From Mesorhizobium opportunistum WSM2075 (GTDB lineage: Bacteria; Pseudomonadota; Alphaproteobacteria; Rhizobiales; Rhizobiaceae), in contig NC_015675.1 of NCBI RefSeq assembly GCF_000176035.2, forward strand, positions 2,298,001 through 2,362,000: a stretch of DNA of 64,000 bases. Direction: 5' to 3'. A model generated the notes under the pieces. That model was given only the letters and a program-made list of their open reading frames with translations. It ran no database searches and had not been told where the DNA came from. Shown one piece after another: positions 17,971 through 26,056 of this stretch; the stretch's first letter is position 1; the number at the start of each line of letters is the position of its first letter. The position numbers and the translations under genes are program-made.

Positions 17971-19026
17971 TCAGTCCTCGAGCGTGCCTGACCTCGCGTC
18001 GGCGCTCTTCCTGTCGCCGACCAGTTTCAGCAAATCCTCGCCGGCGCGGATGATGCGGCGCGAGCGGCGGGTCAGGATGAGGCCGTCCTGCGGCGCGAAC
18101 ACTTCCGTGCGGCCATCGGCTTCGCCCGGGGCATGGACGATGGTGGCCAGCCGCGCGCCCCGCGCGACGCGGTCGCCGGGTTTCACCTCATAGAGGACAG
18201 CGCCAGCCCGGGGCGCCGGCATCATGTCGATGTTTTCCAACGGGGCGACGACACCCTTGAACGGATCGGGTGCGGGAAGCGTGGCATCGGTGACCACGCC
18301 GCGTGCCACCAGCAGTCGGTAGAGGCCTGCGGCATCAGCGCTGGCCAGCGGGCCATCGACGTCGAGGATGCCGCGATATTCGACCGTTGTGGCGACGCGG
18401 CGGTCGAGCTTCGCCACCTCGGCGGGAACGTTCTGGTAGGGCATGATCGAGGCGCCCTCGAAAGTACCGTCGGTGTCCTCGCTCCACAGCACCACCGCGT
18501 CGATGCCCATGGCGGCGGCGCAATCGGCCATGGCCGGCCATAGGCTGGTGTGGATGTAGAGATAGGCCAGGCCTTCATCGTCGCAATGCAGGTCGAGCAC
18601 GATGTCGTTGCCGAGCGACAGCTGCATCAGGCGCGACTTCAACCGTTGGTCGGCGCCACCGAACGTGGTGTCGGGCAAAAGCTTGGCATCGGGTGCCGCA
18701 AGCAACGGAAAGCCTCTGTTGAAGTTGGTGCGGGTGCCCAGATGGAAGCGGCCCTGATGCTCGCCGAAATGATACTGGGCGCGGCCGATCGGGTTGGCCC
18801 ATGGCACGATGGTGATGTTGCCCTTGATGCGGCCTTCGGCTTCGGCCTTGGCGAGCATCGGCATCAAGGCATCGATGGCGACCACGCCCGGAAGTTCGCC
18901 GGCATGGAGTGCCGCCTGTAGATAGGCCGAGGGCGCCGCCTTGTCGGCGCCGGTGAAGCGGAACACCGGGAATTCGTAGGAAACGCCATCGCTGTCGCCG
19001 GCGATGCGTTCGATCGATTTCTGCAT
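17971..19026 (-). CDS. Succinylglutamate desuccinylase / aspartoacylase family amidohydrolase
   Basis: A 351-residue M14-like zinc hydrolase. HAGELPG (His41, Glu44) and LDLHCDD (His147) supply the zinc ligands, and RTNFNRGFP the substrate-binding arginines. The C-terminal part (VAPLENIDMMPAPRAGAVLY, then VKPGDRVARGARLATIV) is the barrel-sandwich domain of this family. It probably cleaves an N-acyl amino acid or related amide; the compound is unknown. ATG 19026 has a strong ribosome site (GGAGGAAG); a longer frame begins at 19089. Convergent with the PEP-mutase-like gene. Confidence 0.85.
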   Translation of the reverse strand: MQKSIERIAGDSDGVSYEFPVFRFTGADKAAPSAYLQAALHAGELPGVVAIDALMPMLAKAEAEGRIKGNITIVPWANPIGRAQYHFGEHQGRFHLGTRTNFNRGFPLLAAPDAKLLPDTTFGGADQRLKSRLMQLSLGNDIVLDLHCDDEGLAYLYIHTSLWPAMADCAAAMGIDAVVLWSEDTDGTFEGASIMPYQNVPAEVAKLDRRVATTVEYRGILDVDGPLASADAAGLYRLLVARGVVTDATLPAPDPFKGVVAPLENIDMMPAPRAGAVLYEVKPGDRVARGARLATIVHAPGEADGRTEVFAPQDGLILTRRSRRIIRAGEDLLKLVGDRKSADARSGTLED

Positions 19027-19109
19027 GACTTCCTCCTTCGGCAGGCGGAGAGACATGCCCCGCGGCGAGGCCATTGTCGATTGGTCCAATTTGTCGCGCT
19101 ATGGGCGCA

Positions 19110-20279
19110 CTACTCGGCGGGTTGTGCGACGGGGATCCGCCGGTCCAGGGCCTGTGACAGCACCGCCACGGTGACCGCGAGCAAAGCGAGCACCGCGCCG
19201 ACCAGGGGCAGATGGGCATAGGAAACGCCAGCCGAAAGGGCCACGCCGCCGATCCATGCCCCGCTGGCGTTGCCGACATTGAAGGCGCCCTGGTTGAGCG
19301 TGGCGGCAAGGTTCGGTCCTTCGGAAGCCGCCTCGACGACGCGGATTTGCAGCGGCGGCACGACGACGAAGACCAGCAGCCCCCACAGGAAGACCACGCC
19401 GATGGCGACGCTTGGGATCGCGCCGAACTGCATGAAGCCGACGAACAGGACCGCCATCAAAAGCAGCGTGCCGATGACTGTCGGCATCAGCTTCCAGTCG
19501 GCCAGCCGGCCGCCGATGACGTTGCCGATGGTCATGCCGGCGCCGAACAGCAAGAGCACCCAGGTGACCGCCGAGGTCGACAGGCCGGACACGTCGCTGA
19601 GATAGGGCTTGATGTAGGTGAAGACGGCGAACAGGCTGGCCGAGGCCAGCGAGGCGATCAGCATCGCCAGCCAGACCTGCAACTTGCCCAGCACGCGCAG
19701 TTCGCCGCGCAGGCCGCCGCCGCTCGGCTCGGCGACATCGGACGGCACCAGCCAGGCGATGGCCGCGACCGAGATCAGGCCGATGCCGACCACGGCCAGG
19801 AAGGTGGAGCGCCAGCCGAAAGCTTCGCCAAGCGCCGTGCCGGCCGGAACGCCCAGAATGTTGGACAGCGTCAGGCCGGCGAACATCAGCGCGATGGCGC
19901 TGGCGCGCTTGTTGCGGGGCACCAGGCTTGCCGCGACGACCGAGCCGATGCCGAAGAAGGCGCCGTGGCCGAAGGCGGTGAAGACGCGCGCGGCCATCAG
20001 CAGCCAGTAGTTGGGGGCGATGGCGCAGAACAGATTGCCGACAACAAACAGGGCGGCCAACCCGACCAGCACCGGCTTGCGTGGCAGATGCGCCGTGGCC
20101 ATGGCGACGATCGGCGCGCCGAAGACGACGCCCAGCGCATAGCCGGTGACCAGCAGGCCGGCGGCGGGGATCGTCACGCCGAGATCGGCGGCGACCTCCG
20201 GCAGCAGCCCCATGATGACGAATTCGGTGGTGCCGATGCAGAAGGACGCAATGGCAAGCGCAAGGATCGGCAACGGCAT
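19110..20279 (-). CDS. MFS transporter, AraJ/YdhP-like
   Basis: A 389-residue inner-membrane transporter with 12 hydrophobic segments. It opens MPLPILALAIASFCIGTTEF, followed by VIMGLLPEVAADLGVTIPAAG, the hallmark of the arabinose-efflux/sugar-efflux MFS group, with GYALGVVFGAPIVA and NLAATLNQGAFNVGNASGAW later. The start at 20279 lies at the first helix. It ends 83 bases before the desuccinylase start on the same strand and may be its operon partner. Substrate unknown. Confidence 0.87.
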   Translation of the reverse strand: MPLPILALAIASFCIGTTEFVIMGLLPEVAADLGVTIPAAGLLVTGYALGVVFGAPIVAMATAHLPRKPVLVGLAALFVVGNLFCAIAPNYWLLMAARVFTAFGHGAFFGIGSVVAASLVPRNKRASAIALMFAGLTLSNILGVPAGTALGEAFGWRSTFLAVVGIGLISVAAIAWLVPSDVAEPSGGGLRGELRVLGKLQVWLAMLIASLASASLFAVFTYIKPYLSDVSGLSTSAVTWVLLLFGAGMTIGNVIGGRLADWKLMPTVIGTLLLMAVLFVGFMQFGAIPSVAIGVVFLWGLLVFVVVPPLQIRVVEAASEGPNLAATLNQGAFNVGNASGAWIGGVALSAGVSYAHLPLVGAVLALLAVTVAVLSQALDRRIPVAQPAE

Positions 20280-20427
20280 GGGGCGTCCAGACTGAATCGG
20301 TTCAATTTTAGACTGCGCGACGATCCATGCCGGGCGCAACATACATCGCTGCAATGCAGCAATGCAGAAAGGATAGAGCAGATCCGCAACGGGCTGCCGA
20401 GGCATCGGACCGGAAGCCGAACAGGTT

Positions 20428-21804
20428 TCAGGCCAGCGGCTTCAGCTCCTGCGCGATGGTGGGCAGCAGTTCCGAGACGGTCGGATGGATGTGCACGGCG
20501 CGCGCCAGCGTGTCGACGGGCGCCTTGGCGTACATCAGGTCGAGCACGCAATGCACCGCCTCGTCGCCGCCGGGGCCGAGCACCGAGCAGCCGAGGATTT
20601 CCCTGGTGTCGGCATCGACAAGGATCTTCATGAAGCCTTGCGTCTCGCCCTTTTCGACGGCGCGGCCGACGCGCGTCATCGGCCGTTGGCCGACCAGCGC
20701 CCGGCGGCCGGATTTCCTGACCGCGGCCTCTGTCATGCCGCAGCGGCCGAGCGGCGGGTCGATGTAGAGCGCGTAGGCCTCGATGCGGTCGCTGACCTTG
20801 CGCGGATCGTTGTCGAGCAAGTTGGCGGCGACGATCTCATAGTCGTTGTAGGAGGTGTGGGTGAAGGCGCCCCTGCCGTTGCAGTCGCCCATCGCCCAGA
20901 TGCCTGGCACGTTGGTGCGCAACTGGTCGTCGATGGTGACGAAGCCGCGTTTGTCGACTTCCACGCCGGCCTTGTCGAGCCCGAGATCGTCGGTGTTGGG
21001 GGTGCGGCCGAGCGCCAGCAGCACGTGCGAGCCGACAGCCGGCGGCTTGCCGACGGAGAAGGTCACGGCGATATCCCCGCCCTGTCTGGCAAAGCCGATG
21101 TCGTCGGCGCCGAGATGGACGGCGATGTCTTCGTTTTCGAGAATCGACAGGATGGCGGCGGAGACGTCCTCGTCCTCGCGGCCGGTCAGGCGCGGGCTCT
21201 TTTCGATGACGGTGACTTCCGAGCCGAAGCGGCGGAACATCTGCGCGAATTCGAGCGAGATGTAGCTGCCGCCGACAACGATCAGGTGGCGCGGCAGCAC
21301 GTCTAAATCCATCATCGTGGAATTGGTCAGGTAGTCGATGTCGTGGACGCCGGGCAGGTCGGGCACAGAAGCGCGGCCGCCGGTGTTGAGGAAGACCTTT
21401 TCGGCGGTCAGAAGTTCGTCGCCGACGCGCACCGTGTTGGCGGTCTCGAAGCGTGCGTGGCCGCGATAGAGGGTGCAGCCCTTCATGCCGGCGATCCATG
21501 TCTCCAGATTGGTGCGGGCGTTGATCGTCACCTTGTCCTTGCGCGCCTTGATCACTTTGTAGTCGACCCCGACGGGGCCTGAGAGCGTCACGCCATAATC
21601 GGCGGCGCGCCTGGCGAGATGCGCGGCATAGGCGCTGGCGACCATGGTCTTGGTCGGCATGCAGCCGGTGTTGACGCAGGTGCCGCCGACCAGCTTGCGC
21701 TCGATCAGCGCCACGCTCATGCCAGCGGCCGTCAGCCGGCCGGCCAATGGCGACCCCGCCTGGCCAGCGCCGATGATGATGGCGTCGAAAGTCTTGGCTG
21801 TCAT
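20428..21804 (-). CDS. FAD-containing pyridine nucleotide-disulfide oxidoreductase (mercuric reductase / dihydrolipoamide dehydrogenase-like)
   Basis: A 458-residue flavoprotein. It has the FAD-binding IIIGAGQAGSPLA, the redox-active pair in GGTCVNTGCMPTK (Cys43, Cys48), an NAD(P)-binding LIVVGGSYISLEFAQMF, the second FAD motif in IWAMGDCNGRGAFTHTS and the C-terminal catalytic HIHPTVSE of the dimer interface. It has no HMA domain and no terminal vicinal cysteines, so real mercury reduction is doubtful; a lipoamide or other disulfide substrate is possible. Its ATG overlaps the stop of the upstream DUF4126 gene (ATGA), so translation is coupled. Confidence 0.88.
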   Translation of the reverse strand: MTAKTFDAIIIGAGQAGSPLAGRLTAAGMSVALIERKLVGGTCVNTGCMPTKTMVASAYAAHLARRAADYGVTLSGPVGVDYKVIKARKDKVTINARTNLETWIAGMKGCTLYRGHARFETANTVRVGDELLTAEKVFLNTGGRASVPDLPGVHDIDYLTNSTMMDLDVLPRHLIVVGGSYISLEFAQMFRRFGSEVTVIEKSPRLTGREDEDVSAAILSILENEDIAVHLGADDIGFARQGGDIAVTFSVGKPPAVGSHVLLALGRTPNTDDLGLDKAGVEVDKRGFVTIDDQLRTNVPGIWAMGDCNGRGAFTHTSYNDYEIVAANLLDNDPRKVSDRIEAYALYIDPPLGRCGMTEAAVRKSGRRALVGQRPMTRVGRAVEKGETQGFMKILVDADTREILGCSVLGPGGDEAVHCVLDLMYAKAPVDTLARAVHIHPTVSELLPTIAQELKPLA

Positions 21805-22262
21805 GCCACCGCCGCCACGATCAGCAGGCCGCCGATGATCGCCACCGCGTCCTCGATGAAGGCGGCGGGCGGATCCTTGCCGAAGGCGGCTGCCAGCCGG
21901 CCGCGCGCCTCGGCGCCACCCAGCGTGCCGATGACCGCGCCGATGGCGCCGGCGATCAGGCCGCCGATGGTGGAGCCACCCGTGGCGCCGATTACCGCAC
22001 CGCTGAAGGCGCCAAGCAGGATGCGGGCGCCGAATTGCTGCGGCACCTTGCGGCTGGGCGTCGACGGCAGCTGGTCGGTGACCAGTTCGATGATGGCCAG
22101 GATGGTGAAGATGCCGACGGCGGCCCAGTGGCTCATGAAGCTTGCCCAGGTGCCGGCAACCGGCAGCCAGCCGAGCCAGGCGCCCCAGGCGACGGCGGCC
22201 GGCGCGGTCATGGCGCGCAGGCCGGCAATGACGCCGATCAACAGTGCGAGAACATAAAGCAT
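21801..22262 (-). CDS. DUF4126 family membrane protein
   Basis: A 153-residue protein with several hydrophobic and glycine-rich segments: MLYVLALLIGVIAGLRAMTA, WLGWLPVAG, GIFTILAIIELVTDQLP, and SGAVIGATGGSTIGGLIAG. The AGLRAMTAPAAVAW and ELVTDQLP stretches match DUF4126, a family of unknown role. ATG 22262 fits the first helix; the frame is open to 22316. It overlaps the downstream flavoprotein gene by 4 bases, suggesting a shared function. Confidence 0.78.
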   Translation of the reverse strand: MLYVLALLIGVIAGLRAMTAPAAVAWGAWLGWLPVAGTWASFMSHWAAVGIFTILAIIELVTDQLPSTPSRKVPQQFGARILLGAFSGAVIGATGGSTIGGLIAGAIGAVIGTLGGAEARGRLAAAFGKDPPAAFIEDAVAIIGGLLIVAAVA

Positions 22263-22402
22263 GGTAGATCCCCTCGATCCCCGGGCCAGGACAGCCCTGA
22301 GCAGGCAGGCTACCATAGGTCCGATATTTGGCCAGTGCTTGCGTCCGCACTTTTCTGCCGGCCGCGATTGTGCTTTGCAATGACGTCGATTGGAGACCCG
22401 TC

Positions 22403-22960
22403 ATGGCTGAGAGCGAGCGCACAAGGATGGCCGCCGGCCAATGGTACACCTGCCTCGATGACGAATTGGAAGCCTTGCGAGCCAAGGCGCGCGATGCGGT
22501 GTTCGAGCACAACACGTTGCCGCCGAGGCAGCGCGGCAATCTCGGGCCTGCCCTTAAGACATTGCTGGGCGGCGTGGGCGAGGGCGCCCGCATCGAAGCG
22601 CCGTTCCATTGCGCCTATGGCTTCAACATCTTTCTCGGCGACAATGTTTTTCTCAACGCCGGCTGCACCATCCTGGACACGGCGCCGGTGCGCATCGGCA
22701 AGGGGACGCTGCTCGGCCCCAATGTCCAGATCTATTGCGCCGAGCACCACAGGCAAGCGGCGGGACGGCAGGCGGGACTGGAGATCGCCAGGCCGGTCGA
22801 GATCGGCGCAAATGCCTGGATCGGCGGTAGCGCGGTCATCCTTGGCGGCGTCAGCATCGGCGAGGGCGCCATCGTCGGCGCCGGTGCGGTGGTGACGCGC
22901 GACGTGCCCGCCGACACCACGGTGGTCGGCAATCCGGCGCGGGCGGTTAAACTCGATTGA
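22403..22960 (+). CDS. Sugar O-acetyltransferase of the NodL/LacA/Maa type
   Basis: A 185-residue left-handed beta-helix acetyltransferase. Residues 1-60 carry the maltose-acetyltransferase N-domain (RTRMAAGQWYTCLDDELEA), followed by hexapeptide repeats (IFLGDNVFLNAGCTILDT, IGKGTLLGPNVQIYCAEHH, IGANAWIGGSAVILGGVSIG, VVGNPARAV). The His of AEHH is the expected catalytic base. It moves acetyl from acetyl-CoA to a sugar hydroxyl. It is not beside nod genes, so a symbiotic role is not implied. Its 3' end overlaps the convergent sensor kinase gene by 14 bases. Confidence 0.88.
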   Translation: MAESERTRMAAGQWYTCLDDELEALRAKARDAVFEHNTLPPRQRGNLGPALKTLLGGVGEGARIEAPFHCAYGFNIFLGDNVFLNAGCTILDTAPVRIGKGTLLGPNVQIYCAEHHRQAAGRQAGLEIARPVEIGANAWIGGSAVILGGVSIGEGAIVGAGAVVTRDVPADTTVVGNPARAVKLD

Positions 22961-24296
22961 CGTTATGCGGCGGGAAGCGGATCGTTGCTTCAAAGCCGTC
23001 CTGCTGGCCGGAAGCCGGTGAATCCAGGGTCAGGGTCGCACCGATCTGTTGTAGTATTCTATTGACGATCGCCAGTCCGAGGCCTGATCCTTCGGCACGT
23101 GTTTCACCGCGTTCGAACCGTTTGACAAGGCCATCCGGGGCCGGAACCACCGGACCTTGGTTGACCACGCTGAGCCGGGCATCATCAGTGATGCGAATGA
23201 CAACTTCGCCGCCTTCGGTGCCATGCCGCAATGCGTTCTCGATCAGGTTGCGCAGGATTATTGCCAGTGCATCTGTGTCGATCGCGACCAGCGCCTTGCC
23301 ATTGTCAGGCGTCTTAAGGCGAAGGCGGCCCTTGTTCTGGCCGCGCTGCTCGAAGTCTTCGACCACCAATGCTGCGACCGCGGCAAGATCGGCTGGTTTG
23401 CCGGCAACTGCTACTCCAGCATCGGCACGCGCTAGCTGCATCAGCTTTTCGGACAGGTCGGCGAGATCGGACAGGGCCGCCCTTATCTGGCGTGGGCGCT
23501 TTTTTTCTGCCTCGTCCGAAGCTTCCGCGATCAGTCGCTCCGTCTGGGCCAGCGCGCCGGCGATCGGTGTGCGCAGTTCATGCGCGGCATTCGCCGTGAA
23601 TTCCTTTTCGGCGTCGAGTGCCATGTTGAGACGCCGCATCAGGCTGTTGACAGACTTGGCGATGGCCGCGAGTTCGGAGGGCAGGTCGTCGGTGCGGATC
23701 GGAGCGAGATTGTCACCGTGACGGGCGCTAATCTCGCCGCGCAGCGTCGCGATCGGCCTCAGGAAGCGCGCCAGGGTCAGCCACGCGACCAGCGCGCTCA
23801 ACGGAATGAGGATGACCATCGGTATCAGAAAGCCGGTGGCGGCTTCCAGCGTTTCCTCATTGCGCCGTGCATCGAGCTCGGCGACCTGAATGAAGACCGT
23901 GCCGCTGACCGCCGGCTCGGTGTAGATGCGCCATCCAGAAGCCTCGGAAAATCCCTGCACGAGTTCAGCCGTGAGCGGCTCCGCGGGAGCATCATAGGAG
24001 TGTATGAGAACGCGACCGCCGGCGTCCCGCACTTGGAAAATCAGGCGGCCACCGTCGTCGTCCGAAACAGCCTCCGCAAGCCGGCGCGGCGATTGCGACG
24101 GCTCGCGTCCGAAAAGATCGTCGATGACCAGCGGCAGCAGCCGACGCGCTGATTCCTGCATGGAACTGTCCATGGCTTCGTTGATTTCACGATGCAGCGT
24201 GATACTTCCAGTGCCCGCGGCGACGAGGCCGAAGGCGACCGTCAGCAGGATCAGCGAGACAACGACGCGACCCGCAAGGCTGTCGAGGACCCTCAT
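22947..24296 (-). CDS. Two-component sensor histidine kinase
   Basis: A 449-residue inner-membrane kinase. TM segments lie near 10-32 and 155-175, flanking a periplasmic sensor of about 120 residues. The dimerisation box is ANAAHELRTPIAG (His about 239); the ATPase domain has NLIENALRHG (N box) and GSGLGLAIVNRIL (G2 box). The architecture resembles the QseC/TctE group. Its ATG overlaps the regulator stop by 4 bases (ATGA). The divergent PepSY and cytochrome b genes, behind three 16-bp repeats, are likely targets. Confidence 0.92.
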   Translation of the reverse strand: MRVLDSLAGRVVVSLILLTVAFGLVAAGTGSITLHREINEAMDSSMQESARRLLPLVIDDLFGREPSQSPRRLAEAVSDDDGGRLIFQVRDAGGRVLIHSYDAPAEPLTAELVQGFSEASGWRIYTEPAVSGTVFIQVAELDARRNEETLEAATGFLIPMVILIPLSALVAWLTLARFLRPIATLRGEISARHGDNLAPIRTDDLPSELAAIAKSVNSLMRRLNMALDAEKEFTANAAHELRTPIAGALAQTERLIAEASDEAEKKRPRQIRAALSDLADLSEKLMQLARADAGVAVAGKPADLAAVAALVVEDFEQRGQNKGRLRLKTPDNGKALVAIDTDALAIILRNLIENALRHGTEGGEVVIRITDDARLSVVNQGPVVPAPDGLVKRFERGETRAEGSGLGLAIVNRILQQIGATLTLDSPASGQQDGFEATIRFPPHNVNRV

Positions 24297-24952
24297 GGAG
24301 ATGCCAGCCGGTAGCCTAGCCCCCTTACGGTCGTCAACGCTCCGCGCCCGATCTTCTTGCGCAGGCGGCTAACATAGACTTCGACGGTGTTGCTTTCGAT
24401 CTCTGCGCCAAAGGCATAGAGCGCATCCTCGATCTGGTTCTTGCCTATCGTCATGCCGGGTCGGCGCAAGAACTGCTCCAGCACTGCCCATTCGCGGGAC
24501 GTCAGCATGGCCTCAGCGCCGTTAACCACGACGCGGCGGGCCGCTTGATCGATCTCGAGGAGTCCGAGCCGGACCAAAGGGTTCGGGTTTCCGGCATAGC
24601 GGCGCGCGACCGCGGCAAGGCGTGCGGACAACTCGCCGAGATGGAAGGGCTTGACCAGATAGTCGTCGGCGCCGGAATTCAGGCCCGCTATGCGGTCCGA
24701 GAGCTGGTCGCGCGCGGTCAGGATGATGACTGGCGTATCAGCGCCCTTACGACGCAGCGTTTTCAGGAATTCGAGGCCCTTGCCATCAGGCAGATGCAGG
24801 TCGAGCAGGACGAGTTCATAGGAGACGACCCGCAGGTGATCGCCGGCACCGCCAAGCGTCGTGCTCCAGTCCACGGCATGGCCGTCGGCGGCGATGTGAT
24901 CGCGCACCGCCTCGCCCAGCACGGGGTCGTCTTCGATCAGCAGAACGCGCAC
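24293..24952 (-). CDS. OmpR-family response regulator
   Basis: A 219-residue regulator that starts at GTG 24952, reading VRVLLIEDDPVLGEAV, with GGAGG four bases upstream. The receiver has the acidic pair E7-D9, phosphoacceptor Asp51 (LLDLHLPDG) and Lys101 (DDYLVKPF). The winged-helix DNA-binding domain holds LTSREWAVLEQFLRRPG, VEVYVSRLRKKIG and TVRGLGYRLASP. A longer frame with an ATG at 24988 would add 12 residues. Co-translated with the kinase; it probably binds the 16-bp direct repeats at 25048-25095. Confidence 0.92.
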   Translation of the reverse strand: MRVLLIEDDPVLGEAVRDHIAADGHAVDWSTTLGGAGDHLRVVSYELVLLDLHLPDGKGLEFLKTLRRKGADTPVIILTARDQLSDRIAGLNSGADDYLVKPFHLGELSARLAAVARRYAGNPNPLVRLGLLEIDQAARRVVVNGAEAMLTSREWAVLEQFLRRPGMTIGKNQIEDALYAFGAEIESNTVEVYVSRLRKKIGRGALTTVRGLGYRLASP

Positions 24953-25047
24953 CTTGCCTCCGTGTCCACGGCAACACGCCGCCTTCATGCGGCACAAGGC
25001 TGACAGCAAGCTGAACGAAAGCCAATCGCGGCTTTTGGACAATGCGA

Positions 25048-25095
25048 GTGCGTTCAGGGCAAGGTGCTTTCACGGCGAGGTGCGTTCAGGCTGCT
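25048..25095. promoter_or_regulatory. Three 16-bp direct repeats in the divergent promoter
   Basis: Units begin at 25048, 25064 and 25080: GTGCGTTCAGGGCAAG, GTGCTTTCACGGCGAG and GTGCGTTCAGGCTGCT. Units 1 and 2 match at 13 of 16 positions; units 1 and 3 are identical over the first 11. They lie 96 bases from the regulator start and 57 bases from the PepSY start. Exact 16-bp phasing suggests cooperative binding by the OmpR-family regulator next door. Confidence 0.55.
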
Positions 25096-25151
25096 GTCAG
25101 GTTTCAGGGGCAGGGTCCGCGACATCGGAATTGGCCGATGGAGAAAACAAG

Positions 25152-25418
25152 ATGAAACCCCTGATCCTGACCGCGCTGGTGATGGTTTTTGCCGGGCCGG
25201 CCTTCGCTGCCGACAGATGCGATGTGCCCACCGACCAGTGGCAGCCGCGTGAAGCGCTGCAAAAGAAGCTTGAAAGCGAGGGCTGGAAGGTCCGCAGCAT
25301 CAAGACGGAAAACGGCTGCTATGAAGCCAAGGCGCTCGATGCCAACGGCAAGAAGCTGGAAGCCGTCTTTAATCCCAAGACGCTCGAGTCGGTTGGCGCC
25401 GATTCCGACGACGGTTGA
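25152..25418 (+). CDS. PepSY domain-containing periplasmic protein
   Basis: An 88-residue secreted protein. The signal peptide covers about 1-19 (MKPLILTALVMVFAGPAFA, cleaved before ADRC). The mature part, REALQKKLESEGWKVRSIKT, ENGCYEAKALDANGKKLEAV, FNPKTLE, is a PepSY-type fold as in small PepSY_2 proteins. Two cysteines could form a disulfide. ATG 25152 places the signal peptide at the start. The cytochrome b gene follows 5 bases later, an arrangement often seen under control of a neighbouring two-component system. Confidence 0.85.
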   Translation: MKPLILTALVMVFAGPAFAADRCDVPTDQWQPREALQKKLESEGWKVRSIKTENGCYEAKALDANGKKLEAVFNPKTLESVGADSDDG

Positions 25419-25423
25419 TCGCC

Positions 25424-25984
25424 ATGAACGTCACCGCTTCGACACGAGGGACTTTGGTCCAGGTCTGGAGCCCCTACGTCCGCCTCTTTCACTGGTCGCT
25501 GGTCCTGTGCGTTGCGGTGGCGTGGCTGTCTTCTGGCGAAACCATGAAGGTGCATGAGCTGGCCGGCTACAGCGCGGGCGTGCTGATCACATCTCGGCTG
25601 ATCGCCGGCTTGGCCGGATCCGGATACACGCGCTTCCATCAGTTCGTGCACGGACCGCGCGCGGTCGGCTTGTATCTCTCCGATGTGGCGAAGGGCGATG
25701 AAAAGCGCTATCTCGGCCATAACCCTGCCGGCGGCGCCATGGTGCTGGCACTTCTGGCCTGCGTGGCAGGAATTGCACTTACCGGCTGGATGCAGACCAC
25801 CGACACTTGGTGGGGGGTGGGTTGGGTCGAGGACACGCACAAGATCCTGGGCAATGGCATCCTGGTGCTGATCGGGCTGCATGTTGGTGGCGTGTTGCTG
25901 GCCAGCCTGCGCCATGGCGAAAACCTTGTTCGTGCCATGGTCACCGGCCGTAAACGTGCGCCATCGCCGGAGGACGTCGCCTGA
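25424..25984 (+). CDS. Cytochrome b561-like membrane protein
   Basis: A 186-residue inner-membrane cytochrome b with four hydrophobic segments. Likely heme-ligating histidines are in VRLFHWSLVL, KVHELAGYSAG, FHQFVHGP and IGLHVGGVLL. It probably accepts electrons from the quinone pool or passes them to a periplasmic partner, perhaps the PepSY protein encoded just before. ATG 25424 is preferred over a TTG at 25415. A hairpin follows the gene. Confidence 0.85.
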   Translation: MNVTASTRGTLVQVWSPYVRLFHWSLVLCVAVAWLSSGETMKVHELAGYSAGVLITSRLIAGLAGSGYTRFHQFVHGPRAVGLYLSDVAKGDEKRYLGHNPAGGAMVLALLACVAGIALTGWMQTTDTWWGVGWVEDTHKILGNGILVLIGLHVGGVLLASLRHGENLVRAMVTGRKRAPSPEDVA

Positions 25985-26014
25985 CCACATCGCCCTGATC
26001 ACGGGGACCGGAAT

Positions 26015-26047
26015 GCAAAGGGCGCTGCGGCGACGCGCGCCCTTTGC
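26015..26047. terminator. Hairpin between convergent cytochrome b and GlxA-type genes
   Basis: GCAAAGGGCGC (26015-26025) is the reverse complement of GCGCCCTTTGC (26037-26047), with an 11-base loop. It lies between two converging genes and probably ends transcription from both, although no long T-run follows. Confidence 0.55.
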
Positions 26048-26056
26048 CGTTATGCC

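Noticed and set aside
20292..20303. TGAATCGGTTCA palindrome before the MFS gene
   Set aside because: Only four bases per arm plus a symmetric-looking core. Too short to call an operator without conservation data.
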